Shown: positions 14,121 to 21,677 of the stretch, piece after piece
How positions within the stretch are numbered: the stretch's first letter is position 1
Layout of the letters: every line of letters begins with the position of its first letter
Position numbers and translations under genes: made by a program
Notes under the pieces: model-generated
What the model was told of the DNA's origin: nothing
Seen by the model: only the letters and a program-made list of their open reading frames with translations
The model's database searches: none
Source of the DNA: an uncultured Eubacteriales bacterium
Lineage (GTDB): Bacteria; Bacillota; Clostridia; Christensenellales; CAG-917
Direction of reading: 5' to 3'
DNA: 32,199 nucleotides
Assembly: GCA_900547975.1 (NCBI GenBank)
Contig: URIX01000014.1
Coordinates: 1 to 32,199, forward strand

Positions 14121-16562
14121 ATGAACGACAAGGACTATTTGGAAATTCTGGGCAAGTTGACGCTTGACGAAAAAGTGTCTATGCTTTCCGGTTCTACAAA
14201 CTGGCTCACTCAACCCGTCAAACGCGACGGTATCGACATCCCCGCCGTGCGTATGAGCGACGGACCGAGCGGACTCAGACGTGAAAAAATCGGCAAAGGC
14301 GTCAACATTATGCAAACGCCCGAACCCGCAACTTGCTTCCCCGGCGCAGTCACAACCGCTTCGAGTTGGGACGTCGATCTCGTTGAAGAAGTCGGCGAGG
14401 CTATCGCGATCGAGGCTCAATCTCTGGGCGTTTCGACGGTTCTCGGACCCGGCGTAAACATCAAAAGAGGTCCGTTGTGCGGAAGAAACTTCGAGTACTT
14501 CTCCGAAGACCCGTTCCTCGCAGGTCGTATGGGCGGCGCGTGGGTTCACGGCGTACAAAAGAAAAACGTCGGCACTTCCCTCAAACACTATCTTGCAAAC
14601 AACCAAGAATACATAAGAATGACAATCGATTCCATCGTTGACGAGCGCACTTTGCGCGAAATCTATATGCCCGCTTTCGAGCATATCGTCAAAGAGGAAC
14701 ACCCCACGACCGTTATGTGTTCCTATAACCGCCTCAACGGAACGTACCTTAGCGACCACAAACGTTTTCTCACCGACATTCTTCGCGACGAATGGGGATA
14801 CAAAGGCATTGTCGTTAGCGACTGGGGCGCAGTCAACGACCGCGCGGAAGGCGTCAAAGCAGGTATGGACCTCGAAATGCCCGGCAGCAAAGGACTCAAC
14901 GACGACACCGTTTATAAGGCGCTCAAAGCAGGCACTCTCACCGAAGAAGACATCGACAAAGTGGTGCTTCGTCTCATCAGATTCGCATACGAGAACACCG
15001 TGCGCGAAATCGAAGGCGTAACCTTTGACATTGAAAAGCACAACGCAATCGCACGCAAAGCGGCGGAAGGCGGCGCGGTTCTTCTCAAAAACGACGGCAT
15101 ACTTCCCTTGAACAAGAAGCAAAACATCGCCGTCATCGGCAAACTCGCAAAGAAAATCCGCTATCAAGGCGGTGGCTCGAGCCATATTCTTCCCACAAAA
15201 CTCACGTCGTTTACCGACGCACTCGACAAAGTCGGTCAACCCTACGAGTACGCGGACGGCTATGTTCTCAAAGGCGAAGGCTACAAAAAGAGCCTCATAA
15301 ACAAGGCCGTAAAAGCCGCAAAAGACAAAGACGTCGTGCTTTTGTTCATCGGTCTTACCGACGCGTTCGAATCGGAAGGCTACGACCGTCACCACATCAA
15401 AATGCCGTCATCGCACGTCACGCTCATCAACGAGATTTTGAAAGTCAACAAAAACGTCGTAGTCGTGCTTTCTTGCGGTTCGCCCGTCGAAATCGGCGAC
15501 TGGGACAAGAGCGTCAAAGGCATTCTCAACCTCTATCTCGGAGGTCAGGCAGGCGGCGAAGCGGCGTACAATCTTCTCTACGGCAAGGTCAATCCGTCCG
15601 GCAAACTTGCAGAAACCTTCCCCGTCCACGAAGACGACTATCTCGGCTCTAAATACTTCCGTATGGGACCGAGAACGGTTGAATACCGCGAAGGCATTTA
15701 CGTCGGCTATCGCTATTACGACAGCGCGAAAAAGAGAGTCAAATATCCCTTCGGCTACGGTCTTTCCTACACGCAATTCGAATACTCGAATCTGCGCATA
15801 AGCGCAAACGCAATCAACGAAGGCGACCCGCTCACCGTCACTTTCACCGTCAAGAACGTCGGCAAAGTAGCAGGTGCGGAAATTGCGCAACTCTACGTTT
15901 CGGATGTCGAAAGCACTCTCTATCGTCCCGAAAAAGAACTCAAAGGCTTCAAAAAAGTGTTCTTGCAACCGGGTGAAGAAAAGGATGTCGAAATCACTCT
16001 CGATTCAAGAGCGTTCGCATACTACAACGTCGCAATCAAAGACTGGCACGTCGAAAGCGGCGACTTCAAGATTTTGGTGGGCGCATCCTCTCGCGACATC
16101 AAACTCGAAGGCATCGTAAACGTGACGTCCAAGAATCCCGACGCTCCTATCCCCGACTACAAGACAGTCGCGCCTTGCTACTATGACATCGCAAACGCAA
16201 CCGAGATTCCCGTCGAGCAATTCGAGGCACTCTACGGCGCAAAGATGATTGAAAACAGACCTTACGAAAAAGGCGAATTGCTTGCAAACAACACGATCGG
16301 TCAATGCAAAGTATCTCGCTTCGGCAAGTTTATGTACAATCTCTGCGTGGGCGTCGTCAACCTCGTCGCGCTCTCGTCCGAGAACCCCGAAATGCTCACC
16401 AATTCCGTCAAAGATATGCCCTACCGCACGATAGCGGCGTGGTCGATGGGCATCATATCCAAGCGTTCGCTTGACGGACTCGTGGATATGCTCAACGGCA
16501 GAAAAGGCGGCTTCCGCAGATTCCTTAAAGGCTTCGGCAAAGAAAAGGAAGCGAAAAAGTAA
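14121..16562 (+). CDS. Glycoside hydrolase family 3 beta-glycosidase with C-terminal extension
   Basis: The ATG at 14121 is used because GGAGGA (14111-14116) precedes it. The 813-residue protein has the GH3 N-terminal barrel with the nucleophile D234 in IVVSDWGA. The (alpha/beta) sandwich domain follows (about 325-520), then a fibronectin-III-like domain (about 560-670, VTFTVKNVGKVAGAEIAQLY). About 120 residues after the Fn3 domain form an extra tail with APCYYDIANATEIPVEQFEALYG. No signal peptide is seen, so it acts on imported oligosaccharides in the cytoplasm. Beta-glucosidase is the likeliest specificity, but xylosidase is possible. A terminator follows at 16597. Confidence 0.92.
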   Translation: MNDKDYLEILGKLTLDEKVSMLSGSTNWLTQPVKRDGIDIPAVRMSDGPSGLRREKIGKGVNIMQTPEPATCFPGAVTTASSWDVDLVEEVGEAIAIEAQSLGVSTVLGPGVNIKRGPLCGRNFEYFSEDPFLAGRMGGAWVHGVQKKNVGTSLKHYLANNQEYIRMTIDSIVDERTLREIYMPAFEHIVKEEHPTTVMCSYNRLNGTYLSDHKRFLTDILRDEWGYKGIVVSDWGAVNDRAEGVKAGMDLEMPGSKGLNDDTVYKALKAGTLTEEDIDKVVLRLIRFAYENTVREIEGVTFDIEKHNAIARKAAEGGAVLLKNDGILPLNKKQNIAVIGKLAKKIRYQGGGSSHILPTKLTSFTDALDKVGQPYEYADGYVLKGEGYKKSLINKAVKAAKDKDVVLLFIGLTDAFESEGYDRHHIKMPSSHVTLINEILKVNKNVVVVLSCGSPVEIGDWDKSVKGILNLYLGGQAGGEAAYNLLYGKVNPSGKLAETFPVHEDDYLGSKYFRMGPRTVEYREGIYVGYRYYDSAKKRVKYPFGYGLSYTQFEYSNLRISANAINEGDPLTVTFTVKNVGKVAGAEIAQLYVSDVESTLYRPEKELKGFKKVFLQPGEEKDVEITLDSRAFAYYNVAIKDWHVESGDFKILVGASSRDIKLEGIVNVTSKNPDAPIPDYKTVAPCYYDIANATEIPVEQFEALYGAKMIENRPYEKGELLANNTIGQCKVSRFGKFMYNLCVGVVNLVALSSENPEMLTNSVKDMPYRTIAAWSMGIISKRSLDGLVDMLNGRKGGFRRFLKGFGKEKEAKK

Positions 16563-16596
16563 GCAAGCAAATTTGACAAAAACAACACAATCAACA

Positions 16597-16634
16597 GATA
16601 AAGCAGACGAAATGTCTGCTTTATCCTCTTTTTT
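16597..16634 (+). terminator. Intrinsic terminator after GH3
   Basis: GATAAAGCAGAC (16597-16608) pairs with GTCTGCTTTATC (16614-16625) around five bases, followed by CTCTTTTTT. The T tract is only on the plus side, so it serves the GH3 gene rather than the convergent protease gene. Confidence 0.93.
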
Positions 16635-16651
16635 GCAATTTTTCTATGAAT

Positions 16652-18016
16652 TTATGCCAAGGCAAGCGTTTGCGAACGAGTTGCCATCAAATCGCGAATC
16701 GTGACGACTTTATGCTTGCTTTTATATTCCTCAAAGATTTCGGAAATCTCGTCGGCGGTTATAAAATACTTTTCCATAAGACGGTCGGCAAGCGCGTCTA
16801 ACAAGGCTCTGTTTAGATTCAACAACTCCACGACGAAATTGTAAGCATTGTTCATTTTTTCTGTCGTTGCGTCCAATCTGTCTTTAAACAATTCACCTTG
16901 CAGTGAATCTCGATTGTCGATCGGATTGAACATATGCAAGTCTTCGACGCAGTCTTTCGAAACATTCCAATACAAATTTTTCCACGCCTCACGCAAATCC
17001 AGATTGCTCCCCAATGTCAACGGACCAAACCCTATACTCGCCCCCGCTTTCCCGCCGAAATCGATAAACACTCTTTCGATTGAATTGTTGTATTGAGAAC
17101 CCTCGTTTTTATTATGCGAATAGCAAAACGAACAGTTTTCCTTTAAATCATCTGTAAATAAAATTGTCGGAATATAGTTTTCGCTCAACAGCGCAACCGC
17201 TGCGTGCCCTGCTTCGTGATACGCACACTCACGGCAATTCGGATTGTTTTTATCATACGTTCGTTCCAACTTGCCCGAAACGTTTATCTTGAATTCGATG
17301 CGCATAATCGCCCAATCGATGTGCTTTTTCATTATGCAATCGCTTCGTTCGAAAGCGGCATACATACCTGCCTCATTGATAATCGATTCGAGTTCTGCAC
17401 ACGAAACGCTATGCGCCATTTGTGAGATATAGCGCCCCGACACGTCTTTTATATTGATGTTTTGCTTTCTCAAATAGTAATCGGCAACTTTTTCGGAATC
17501 AAGTACCGATGGTTTGAGAATAAAAAACGTTTCGTCAATTCTTCCGCTTCTGATAAGCGATTTCGGAAAAGCGCCGCAACTATTTACGGTAGCGACAAAA
17601 AACACGTCGTAATCCTTGATTGAATCTAAAAGACTTTGAAGAATCGCATATTCTTCGGGATTTTCAGTGTCTTTTGACGTTTCGGCAAATTTATCCATAT
17701 CGTCAAAAAAGACTATAACCGGTTTGTTGTTGCTTTTCGCATAATCTTCCGCTTTCTTAAACACCTCTTTCAAATGGACGATAAATTCATCTTGCGCTCT
17801 GTCTTTCGTGCATTTTTCAAACGCACATCCCGCTGCATCGATGAGGCATTGCGCCATAAGAGTTTTTCCGTTTCCGGGGTCGCCGTTAAACATCACGCCT
17901 TTGGGTATTTTGACGCCGAGACGCCTGTATTCGTCAGTGTTTTTCCACATATCGCTTATATAGCGCAAGTCTTTCTTTTGCTTCTCGTAACCTGCAATTT
18001 TATCAAATACATCCAT
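16652..18016 (-). CDS. Soluble FtsH-like AAA+ ATPase with M41 zinc-metalloprotease domain
   Basis: The 454-residue protein starts directly with the AAA+ module, without the transmembrane segments of FtsH. Walker A is GDPGNGKT (45-52). Walker B is FFDDMD (103-108), with Asp where FtsH has the catalytic Glu. The second region of homology keeps both arginine-finger-like residues in LIRSGRID (R156, R159). The M41 zinc site is HEAGH (267-271), with D340 in GSNLD as probable third ligand. Two CXXC pairs flank it (CREC 261-264, CSFC 295-298), which may form another zinc site. AAAGGAG precedes the ATG. It follows the 168-residue gene by 15 bp and is surely its operon partner. Its substrate is unknown. 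Confidence 0.82.
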   Translation of the reverse strand: MDVFDKIAGYEKQKKDLRYISDMWKNTDEYRRLGVKIPKGVMFNGDPGNGKTLMAQCLIDAAGCAFEKCTKDRAQDEFIVHLKEVFKKAEDYAKSNNKPVIVFFDDMDKFAETSKDTENPEEYAILQSLLDSIKDYDVFFVATVNSCGAFPKSLIRSGRIDETFFILKPSVLDSEKVADYYLRKQNINIKDVSGRYISQMAHSVSCAELESIINEAGMYAAFERSDCIMKKHIDWAIMRIEFKINVSGKLERTYDKNNPNCRECAYHEAGHAAVALLSENYIPTILFTDDLKENCSFCYSHNKNEGSQYNNSIERVFIDFGGKAGASIGFGPLTLGSNLDLREAWKNLYWNVSKDCVEDLHMFNPIDNRDSLQGELFKDRLDATTEKMNNAYNFVVELLNLNRALLDALADRLMEKYFITADEISEIFEEYKSKHKVVTIRDLMATRSQTLALA

Positions 18017-18031
18017 ATTTTTTTCTCTCCT

Positions 18032-18538
18032 TTAAAACGGTAAACAATGTTCCGTACACAAACCGATAGTACGGATTCTTTCAAAAGACGTTTCAACGAA
18101 TATTTTCAGACCGTCCACCGTCAAACAATCGTTGTTTGCACTCAACTCGACATGTTTAAAATGCTTTTTCAACTCTTTGAAAACTTCATACAAATCTTTT
18201 TCTTTAAAGTGATACCCCCACATATAACCATCGCAAGGCATAACGTCTTTAAAATTCAATTTGTACTTGTCGGGATTTACGTTGGTTATGTAGAGCAAGT
18301 GTGCAGCCATACTGCTTGCCGCAAGACCGATAAACTCGGGAAAAGGACAAACATCCCTTATAACATCCGCCACATTTCCAGCAAGCAAAAATTCTTCCGC
18401 CCATCCTTTTTCATAGATAATCGGAAGTTCCTCGTCAAATACTTTTTTAAGGCAGTCGTATTCGACTTCCAGAACAACCGAATTCTGCGATATCTCAATA
18501 CATAATTCCTTCATGCTTTTACTGCTGCTTTTTTCCAT
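18032..18538 (-). CDS. Unknown 168-residue protein with a replicative-polymerase-palm-like segment
   Basis: No full-length family is recognised. Residues 70-96 (GLAASSMAAHLLYITNVNP followed by DKYKLNF) look like the conserved palm segment of DnaE/PolC polymerases (G-S-A-A-G-S-L-V-A-Y-LL-IT-DP). The catalytic aspartates that follow in true polymerases are not visible. The rest is acidic with a helical C-terminal half (KDLYEVFKELKKHFKHVE). There is no signal peptide or membrane segment. A perfect AGGAGG precedes the ATG, and the protease gene follows after 15 bp. It could be a partner, adaptor or substrate of the protease. The polymerase resemblance is from memory and needs a profile search. 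Confidence 0.65.
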   Translation of the reverse strand: MEKSSSKSMKELCIEISQNSVVLEVEYDCLKKVFDEELPIIYEKGWAEEFLLAGNVADVIRDVCPFPEFIGLAASSMAAHLLYITNVNPDKYKLNFKDVMPCDGYMWGYHFKEKDLYEVFKELKKHFKHVELSANNDCLTVDGLKIFVETSFERIRTIGLCTEHCLPF

Positions 18539-18574
18539 AAAAGCTCACCTCCTGTGTTTTTTCGCTTATAATAT

Positions 18575-18607
18575 AAAAAAAGCGATGCACCGTTTTCGGT
18601 ACATCGC
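18575..18607 (-). terminator. Intrinsic terminator of the UDG-like gene
   Basis: GCGATGCACCG (18582-18592) and CGGTACATCGC (18597-18607) form a stem around TTTT. On the minus-strand RNA the single imperfect pair is a U-G wobble, and seven U residues follow. On the plus strand it would be a C-A mismatch, which fixes the direction. Confidence 0.9.
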
Positions 18608-18628
18608 AAAACGATTCGTTTTATGAAT

Positions 18629-19459
18629 TTAGTCAATATCGAAAGGTGCTTCTATCACTCTTCCGTCAACGATATTCTTATAGATATAATCTCGGACGGC
18701 TTGTGCGCGCTCCTTTCTGCCTTTGAGGTATTGCGGGTGATAGTAAGACACGAGGCACGGAATACCGCAAACGTGCGAAAGCATAATCGAATTCTTGTCG
18801 TTCTTCACGAAAAAGTCGTTCATAATTTTTGACGGTTTCGATGCAAGCTCGTGATTGACGGAAACGTCTCTCCAAGACGCAAACACGACGTGCGTCGGCT
18901 TTGCAATATCGATAAGTCTTTTCAAAATCGGCGGAGTCGTCGAGTGCAACGCTTTTCTATCCGCTTCTCTTAAAGTATATTTGCCGTTGGAGCGTTTTTC
19001 GTTATAACAGACGAGGTCGATATTAGTCCAAGCACAAGGGCACGCCTTCTCCGATTGTCCGTTGGTTGCTATATCGCTGAAAAACCACCAAAATCCGCTT
19101 GAATTGCCAACTATGGGATGATTTTCACCGCAAATTTCAACGCTTGCGTTCTCTTTGCCAACTCGCTTTTTAACCGTGGCTATCGACGCCTCTTGCAATT
19201 TTTCCACGTCGTCAAAAGCAATATATTTATCGCTTTGCATATCAACGGCGTTCCAATGACCGCTTGCGCCCTCTTGCCCTACGAACAATATTCTCACGCC
19301 GTCTTTCGTCGTGTCCCAATCGTCGGGAACGCCGAAAAAATACGGATTAGAATACTTCTCGACGCCGTTTTTATCGCAAAAGATTCCGTTCGGTCTTTTT
19401 GACGCTTCGAGCCATTCTCTGTATACGATCGCCAACTCGCTATTTATAGGATTTTTCAT
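18629..19459 (-). CDS. Uracil-DNA-glycosylase-superfamily-like protein
   Basis: The 276-residue soluble protein has motifs in the order of the UDG fold. The first is VRILFVGQEGASGHW (about 55-69), comparable to the GQDP/GEAP water-activating loop. Next come AWTNIDLVCYN (143-153), a strand motif THVVFASW (189-196) and YYHPQY (239-244), comparable to the HPS loop of motif 2. FWWFF (123-127) resembles a segment in uncharacterised UDG-like proteins of gut bacteria. Whether it removes uracil or another base, or only binds DNA, is open. AAAGGTGA precedes the ATG. It has its own terminator and is separate from the downstream protease pair. Confidence 0.5.
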   Translation of the reverse strand: MKNPINSELAIVYREWLEASKRPNGIFCDKNGVEKYSNPYFFGVPDDWDTTKDGVRILFVGQEGASGHWNAVDMQSDKYIAFDDVEKLQEASIATVKKRVGKENASVEICGENHPIVGNSSGFWWFFSDIATNGQSEKACPCAWTNIDLVCYNEKRSNGKYTLREADRKALHSTTPPILKRLIDIAKPTHVVFASWRDVSVNHELASKPSKIMNDFFVKNDKNSIMLSHVCGIPCLVSYYHPQYLKGRKERAQAVRDYIYKNIVDGRVIEAPFDID

Positions 19460-19475
19460 ATCTCACCTTTATAAC

Positions 19476-19535
19476 CTATCGCTTATCGTAAAAGACAGCA
19501 TTTCGGAGCAAACTTCGCCCGTTATCGATAAACAT
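19476..19535 (-). CDS. Possible 19-residue leader ORF
   Basis: On the minus strand an ATG with AAAGGGTGG upstream opens 19 codons ending in TAG, 16 bases before the UDG-like ATG. The predicted peptide is MFIDNGRSLLRNAVFYDKR. The good ribosome site and the short gap suggest translation, either as a small protein or a leader controlling the next gene. It has no recognised family. Confidence 0.3.
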   Translation of the reverse strand: MFIDNGRSLLRNAVFYDKR

Positions 19536-19578
19536 AAGACCACCCTTTCGAGTGCCTCTTGCGATTTATTACGCAAAC

Positions 19579-20697
19579 TTATTTGTCGTTTCTGTGCAGA
19601 ACTTCGTATGCCATTTTCGGATTGTCCGTCATTATGCAGTCCGCGCCGTTGGCTTGAAGTTTGGCTACGTCGTCGGGGTCGTTTATCGTCCAGTACTGAA
19701 CGGCAATTCCCATACTGTGCGCAAAGTCGATAAACTCTTTCGTGGACAAATCGAAGAAGCCGTTGAAGCCCATCGGAATTTGCAAAACCTTGAAGTTAAA
19801 TTTTGCGTTCGTATTGCCGTAAAGGAATGCGAAATAGAAATCGAGCACTTCGGTTATACCCGCAGAGCGCACCACTTTTTGCTCGAACGTGCCCAAGGCG
19901 TTGCACTCGTCGACGTACTTGCTGATTTCGCCTTGAAAAGTGCCGAACGCCGTGCGGTCAACAATGTCGTATTCCACCATCATACGGTAAAGTTTGTTCA
20001 TAGCGCGTCTGCCCGCGTCGTCACCATCCTTGATTTCGATGACGTAATTCATAGATTTGTCGGGGCGAGCGACCTTTTCGACATAATCCAAAACCTCTTT
20101 GAGCGTGAGGATGCGCACGTTTTCGAGTTCCGCATCGGACTTGTCGCGATACTTGTATACGCCGTCTTCGGTCTTGAAGTTGTAGCCGAAATTGTAGGTT
20201 TTGAGTTCGGCAAGAGTCATATCGCAAATCTTGCCCGTGCCGTTTGACGTGCGGTCGATTTCGTGGTCGTGCATAAGCACGAGTACGTCGTCTTTTGTGA
20301 GGTGCAAGTCAAATTCGAGAATATCGACTTTGTAATTTTCTCTTTGCGCTTCTTCCATACATTGCTTGAACGCCGCCATCGTTTCTTCGGGTTCGAGAAC
20401 GCCGCCCGCGCGGTGAGCGGAAAGCATCAACCCTTCGGGCTTGTGGAAAGCGATATATTGATTGTCGCCGACGTAATCGGTGACGTGTTCGACGCGCGCG
20501 CACTTGCCCGTAAGCGGCAAAATCACGATGTTGAGCACCAACACAAACAAAAGCGTACCAACAATCGACCATACGATTGTGTCTTTCACGGTTTTTTTGT
20601 GCTTTTTCACTTGCGCTTTGACTTCGAGGGAATCCGTAAGCAACACGTCAACGCCGTCAACGTCACGTCTGAAAAATTCGTTCAATTTGATTTTCAT
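19579..20697 (-). CDS. Membrane-anchored glycerophosphodiester phosphodiesterase
   Basis: The enzyme hydrolyses glycerophosphodiesters to sn-glycerol-3-phosphate and an alcohol. A single membrane segment (about 41-63) puts the catalytic domain outside the cell. The metal and active-site residues are in SAHRAGG (about 93-99), the EFDLHLTKD strand with metal-binding acidic residues, and MHDHEIDRTSNGTG with the second catalytic histidine. The C-terminal QYWTIND and CIMTDNP are typical of the family. AAGGTG precedes the ATG. A promoter lies just upstream. It may recycle lipid or teichoic-acid-derived glycerophosphodiesters. Confidence 0.93.
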   Translation of the reverse strand: MKIKLNEFFRRDVDGVDVLLTDSLEVKAQVKKHKKTVKDTIVWSIVGTLLFVLVLNIVILPLTGKCARVEHVTDYVGDNQYIAFHKPEGLMLSAHRAGGVLEPEETMAAFKQCMEEAQRENYKVDILEFDLHLTKDDVLVLMHDHEIDRTSNGTGKICDMTLAELKTYNFGYNFKTEDGVYKYRDKSDAELENVRILTLKEVLDYVEKVARPDKSMNYVIEIKDGDDAGRRAMNKLYRMMVEYDIVDRTAFGTFQGEISKYVDECNALGTFEQKVVRSAGITEVLDFYFAFLYGNTNAKFNFKVLQIPMGFNGFFDLSTKEFIDFAHSMGIAVQYWTINDPDDVAKLQANGADCIMTDNPKMAYEVLHRNDK

Positions 20698-20735
20698 TTT
20701 TCACCTTATCACAATATAAAATTTATAATATTGAC

Positions 20736-20764
20736 ATTATAGCACACGAATTTCGAATCGTAAA
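20736..20764 (-). promoter_or_regulatory. Promoter of the GDPD gene
   Basis: On the minus strand TTTACG (plus 20759-20764) and TATAAT (20736-20741) are 17 bases apart, giving a leader of about 30 bases. Confidence 0.7.
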
Positions 20765-20791
20765 CACTTGATTGCAACTTTTTTAGACATA

Positions 20792-20840
20792 TGTATATTT
20801 GCGCATACGCGAATACGAGAACTCTGATATGCAAATATGT
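20792..20840. repeat. Imperfect inverted repeat, possible operator
   Basis: TATATTTGCGCATA (20794-20807) and TATGCAAATATGT (20828-20840) are inverted copies with a small insertion. They lie between the divergent GDPD and tRNA promoters. The remainder of 20765-20955 shows no gene. Confidence 0.35.
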
Positions 20841-20955
20841 GCAAGGGTCGATATTAGAAGCGATATATCTCGCCATTCTCTGCGCTTGAATTTTGATGGA
20901 AAAATAGTATAAATCTCACAAACCAAATGTTTTTTTGCAAATTTAACATCAATGT

Positions 20956-20984
20956 TTGACACAATCGCAAACTCTTGCTATACT
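20956..20984 (+). promoter_or_regulatory. Strong sigma-A promoter of the tRNA operon
   Basis: A consensus TTGACA (20956-20961) and TATACT (20979-20984) are separated by exactly 17 bases. Transcription would start near 20991 and run through the duplicated half-tRNA and both tRNAs. Confidence 0.85.
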
Positions 20985-21000
20985 AAATAGGCTTGATAGC

Positions 21001-21104
21001 GAAACGATTTGCTTTGATTTTATATGGAAGCGTATCGAAGCGGTCATAGCAGGCGTGTCTTGCTTGGTAGCAAAGCGTCAAACCGTTTGGGCAGAAAACG
21101 GTTT
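21001..21104 (+). pseudogene. Duplicated leader and 5' half of tRNA-Ser, broken
   Basis: Bases 21001-21015 repeat 21116-21130, and 21026-21048 repeat the first 23 bases of the intact tRNA-Ser (21140-21162) exactly. After the D arm the copy continues AGGCG, then an extra hairpin (TTGCT-TGGT-AGCAA) in place of the anticodon loop, then AAACCGTTTGGG. It then diverges, without a T arm or the acceptor 3' strand. AAACCGTTT (21080-21088) and AAACGGTTT (21096-21104) form a further hairpin. It cannot fold as a full tRNA. It is either a duplication scar or a structured leader. Confidence 0.75.
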
Positions 21105-21139
21105 CAAAAACAAAAGAAACGATTTGCTTTAACTTAGAT

Positions 21140-21228
21140 GGAAGCGTATCGAAGCGGTCATAACGAGGCGGTCTTGAAAACCGTTTGGGTGAAAGCCCAC
21201 GGGGGTTCGAATCCCTCCGCTTCCGCCA
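21140..21228 (+). tRNA. tRNA-Ser (anticodon UGA)
   Basis: The acceptor GGAAGCG pairs with CGCTTCC (21218-21224), discriminator G, CCA encoded. The D stem is TCG/CGA. The anticodon stem GCGGT/ACCGT surrounds the loop CTTGAAA with anticodon TGA (21175-21177). The long variable arm TGGG-TGAAAG-CCCA is characteristic of serine tRNAs, followed by a T arm with TTCGAAT. It reads UCN codons. Confidence 0.98.
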
Positions 21229-21235
21229 AAAATAT

Positions 21236-21311
21236 GCTGATGTGGCTCAGGTGGTAGAGCACATCCTTGGTAAGGATGAGGTCACCAGTTCAAGTCTGGT
21301 CATCAGCTCCA
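21236..21311 (+). tRNA. tRNA-Thr (anticodon GGU)
   Basis: The acceptor GCTGATG pairs with CATCAGC (21301-21307), followed by T and an encoded CCA. The anticodon stem CATCC/GGATG surrounds TTGGTAA with anticodon GGT (21269-21271). The T arm has TTCAAGT. It lies seven bases after tRNA-Ser and is clearly cotranscribed. Confidence 0.98.
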
Positions 21312-21344
21312 AATCCGTGAACGAAATTCGTTCACGGATTTTTC
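21311..21344 (+). terminator. Intrinsic terminator of the tRNA operon
   Basis: AAATCCGTGAACGAA (21311-21325) and TTCGTTCACGGATTT (21327-21341) form a perfect stem, with T residues following. It begins at the last base of the encoded CCA. Confidence 0.9.
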
Positions 21345-21645
21345 ATATCTTCGTGTAACGAAGATATGAAAGCGCGGCTTTCAACCGCGCGGAGCGCTCG
21401 TCGTCATCGCTTTTGCTCGACATTACCGCCATTTTTCGTGGTTTGGCAGTCCGAAAATGGCGTTTTTCTTTACTCTTTTTACCTAAATTGCCGCTCACAA
21501 TGACCGCTTTTTGCACGTTTTTTGCAGAATCGTGTGTCAAAAGGGTGTCAAAATTCAGATATGACGTATGAAGATATTTTAATCCGGATTCGCAATTTCG
21601 TAACGTAGAAAACTCTAATTGTAATCAATAGTGCAAATTATAAAT
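21344..21645. other. Non-coding stretch with stacked hairpins
   Basis: CATATCTTCG (21344-21353) pairs with CGAAGATATG (21359-21368), and GCGCGG (21372-21377) with CCGCGC (21385-21390). A minus-strand reading frame of 65 codons here overlaps these hairpins, has no ribosome site and resembles no protein. Nothing else is seen. Confidence 0.5.
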
Positions 21646-21661
21646 AACACGTTCGAGTGTT
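21646..21661 (-). terminator. Weak candidate terminator of the surface operon
   Basis: On the minus strand AACAC and GTGTT pair around six bases and are followed by ATTTATAATTT. It lies about 20 bases after the last surface gene. The stem is short. Confidence 0.3.
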
Positions 21662-21677
21662 TTAACGCTTTTGCAAT

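Noticed and set aside
14076..15395. 439-codon minus-strand open frame opposite GH3
   Set aside because: It is antisense to a clear GH3 catalytic domain and has no ribosome site or domain.
21343..21540. 65-codon minus-strand open frame
   Set aside because: It spans hairpins next to the tRNA terminator and has no ribosome site or recognisable product.
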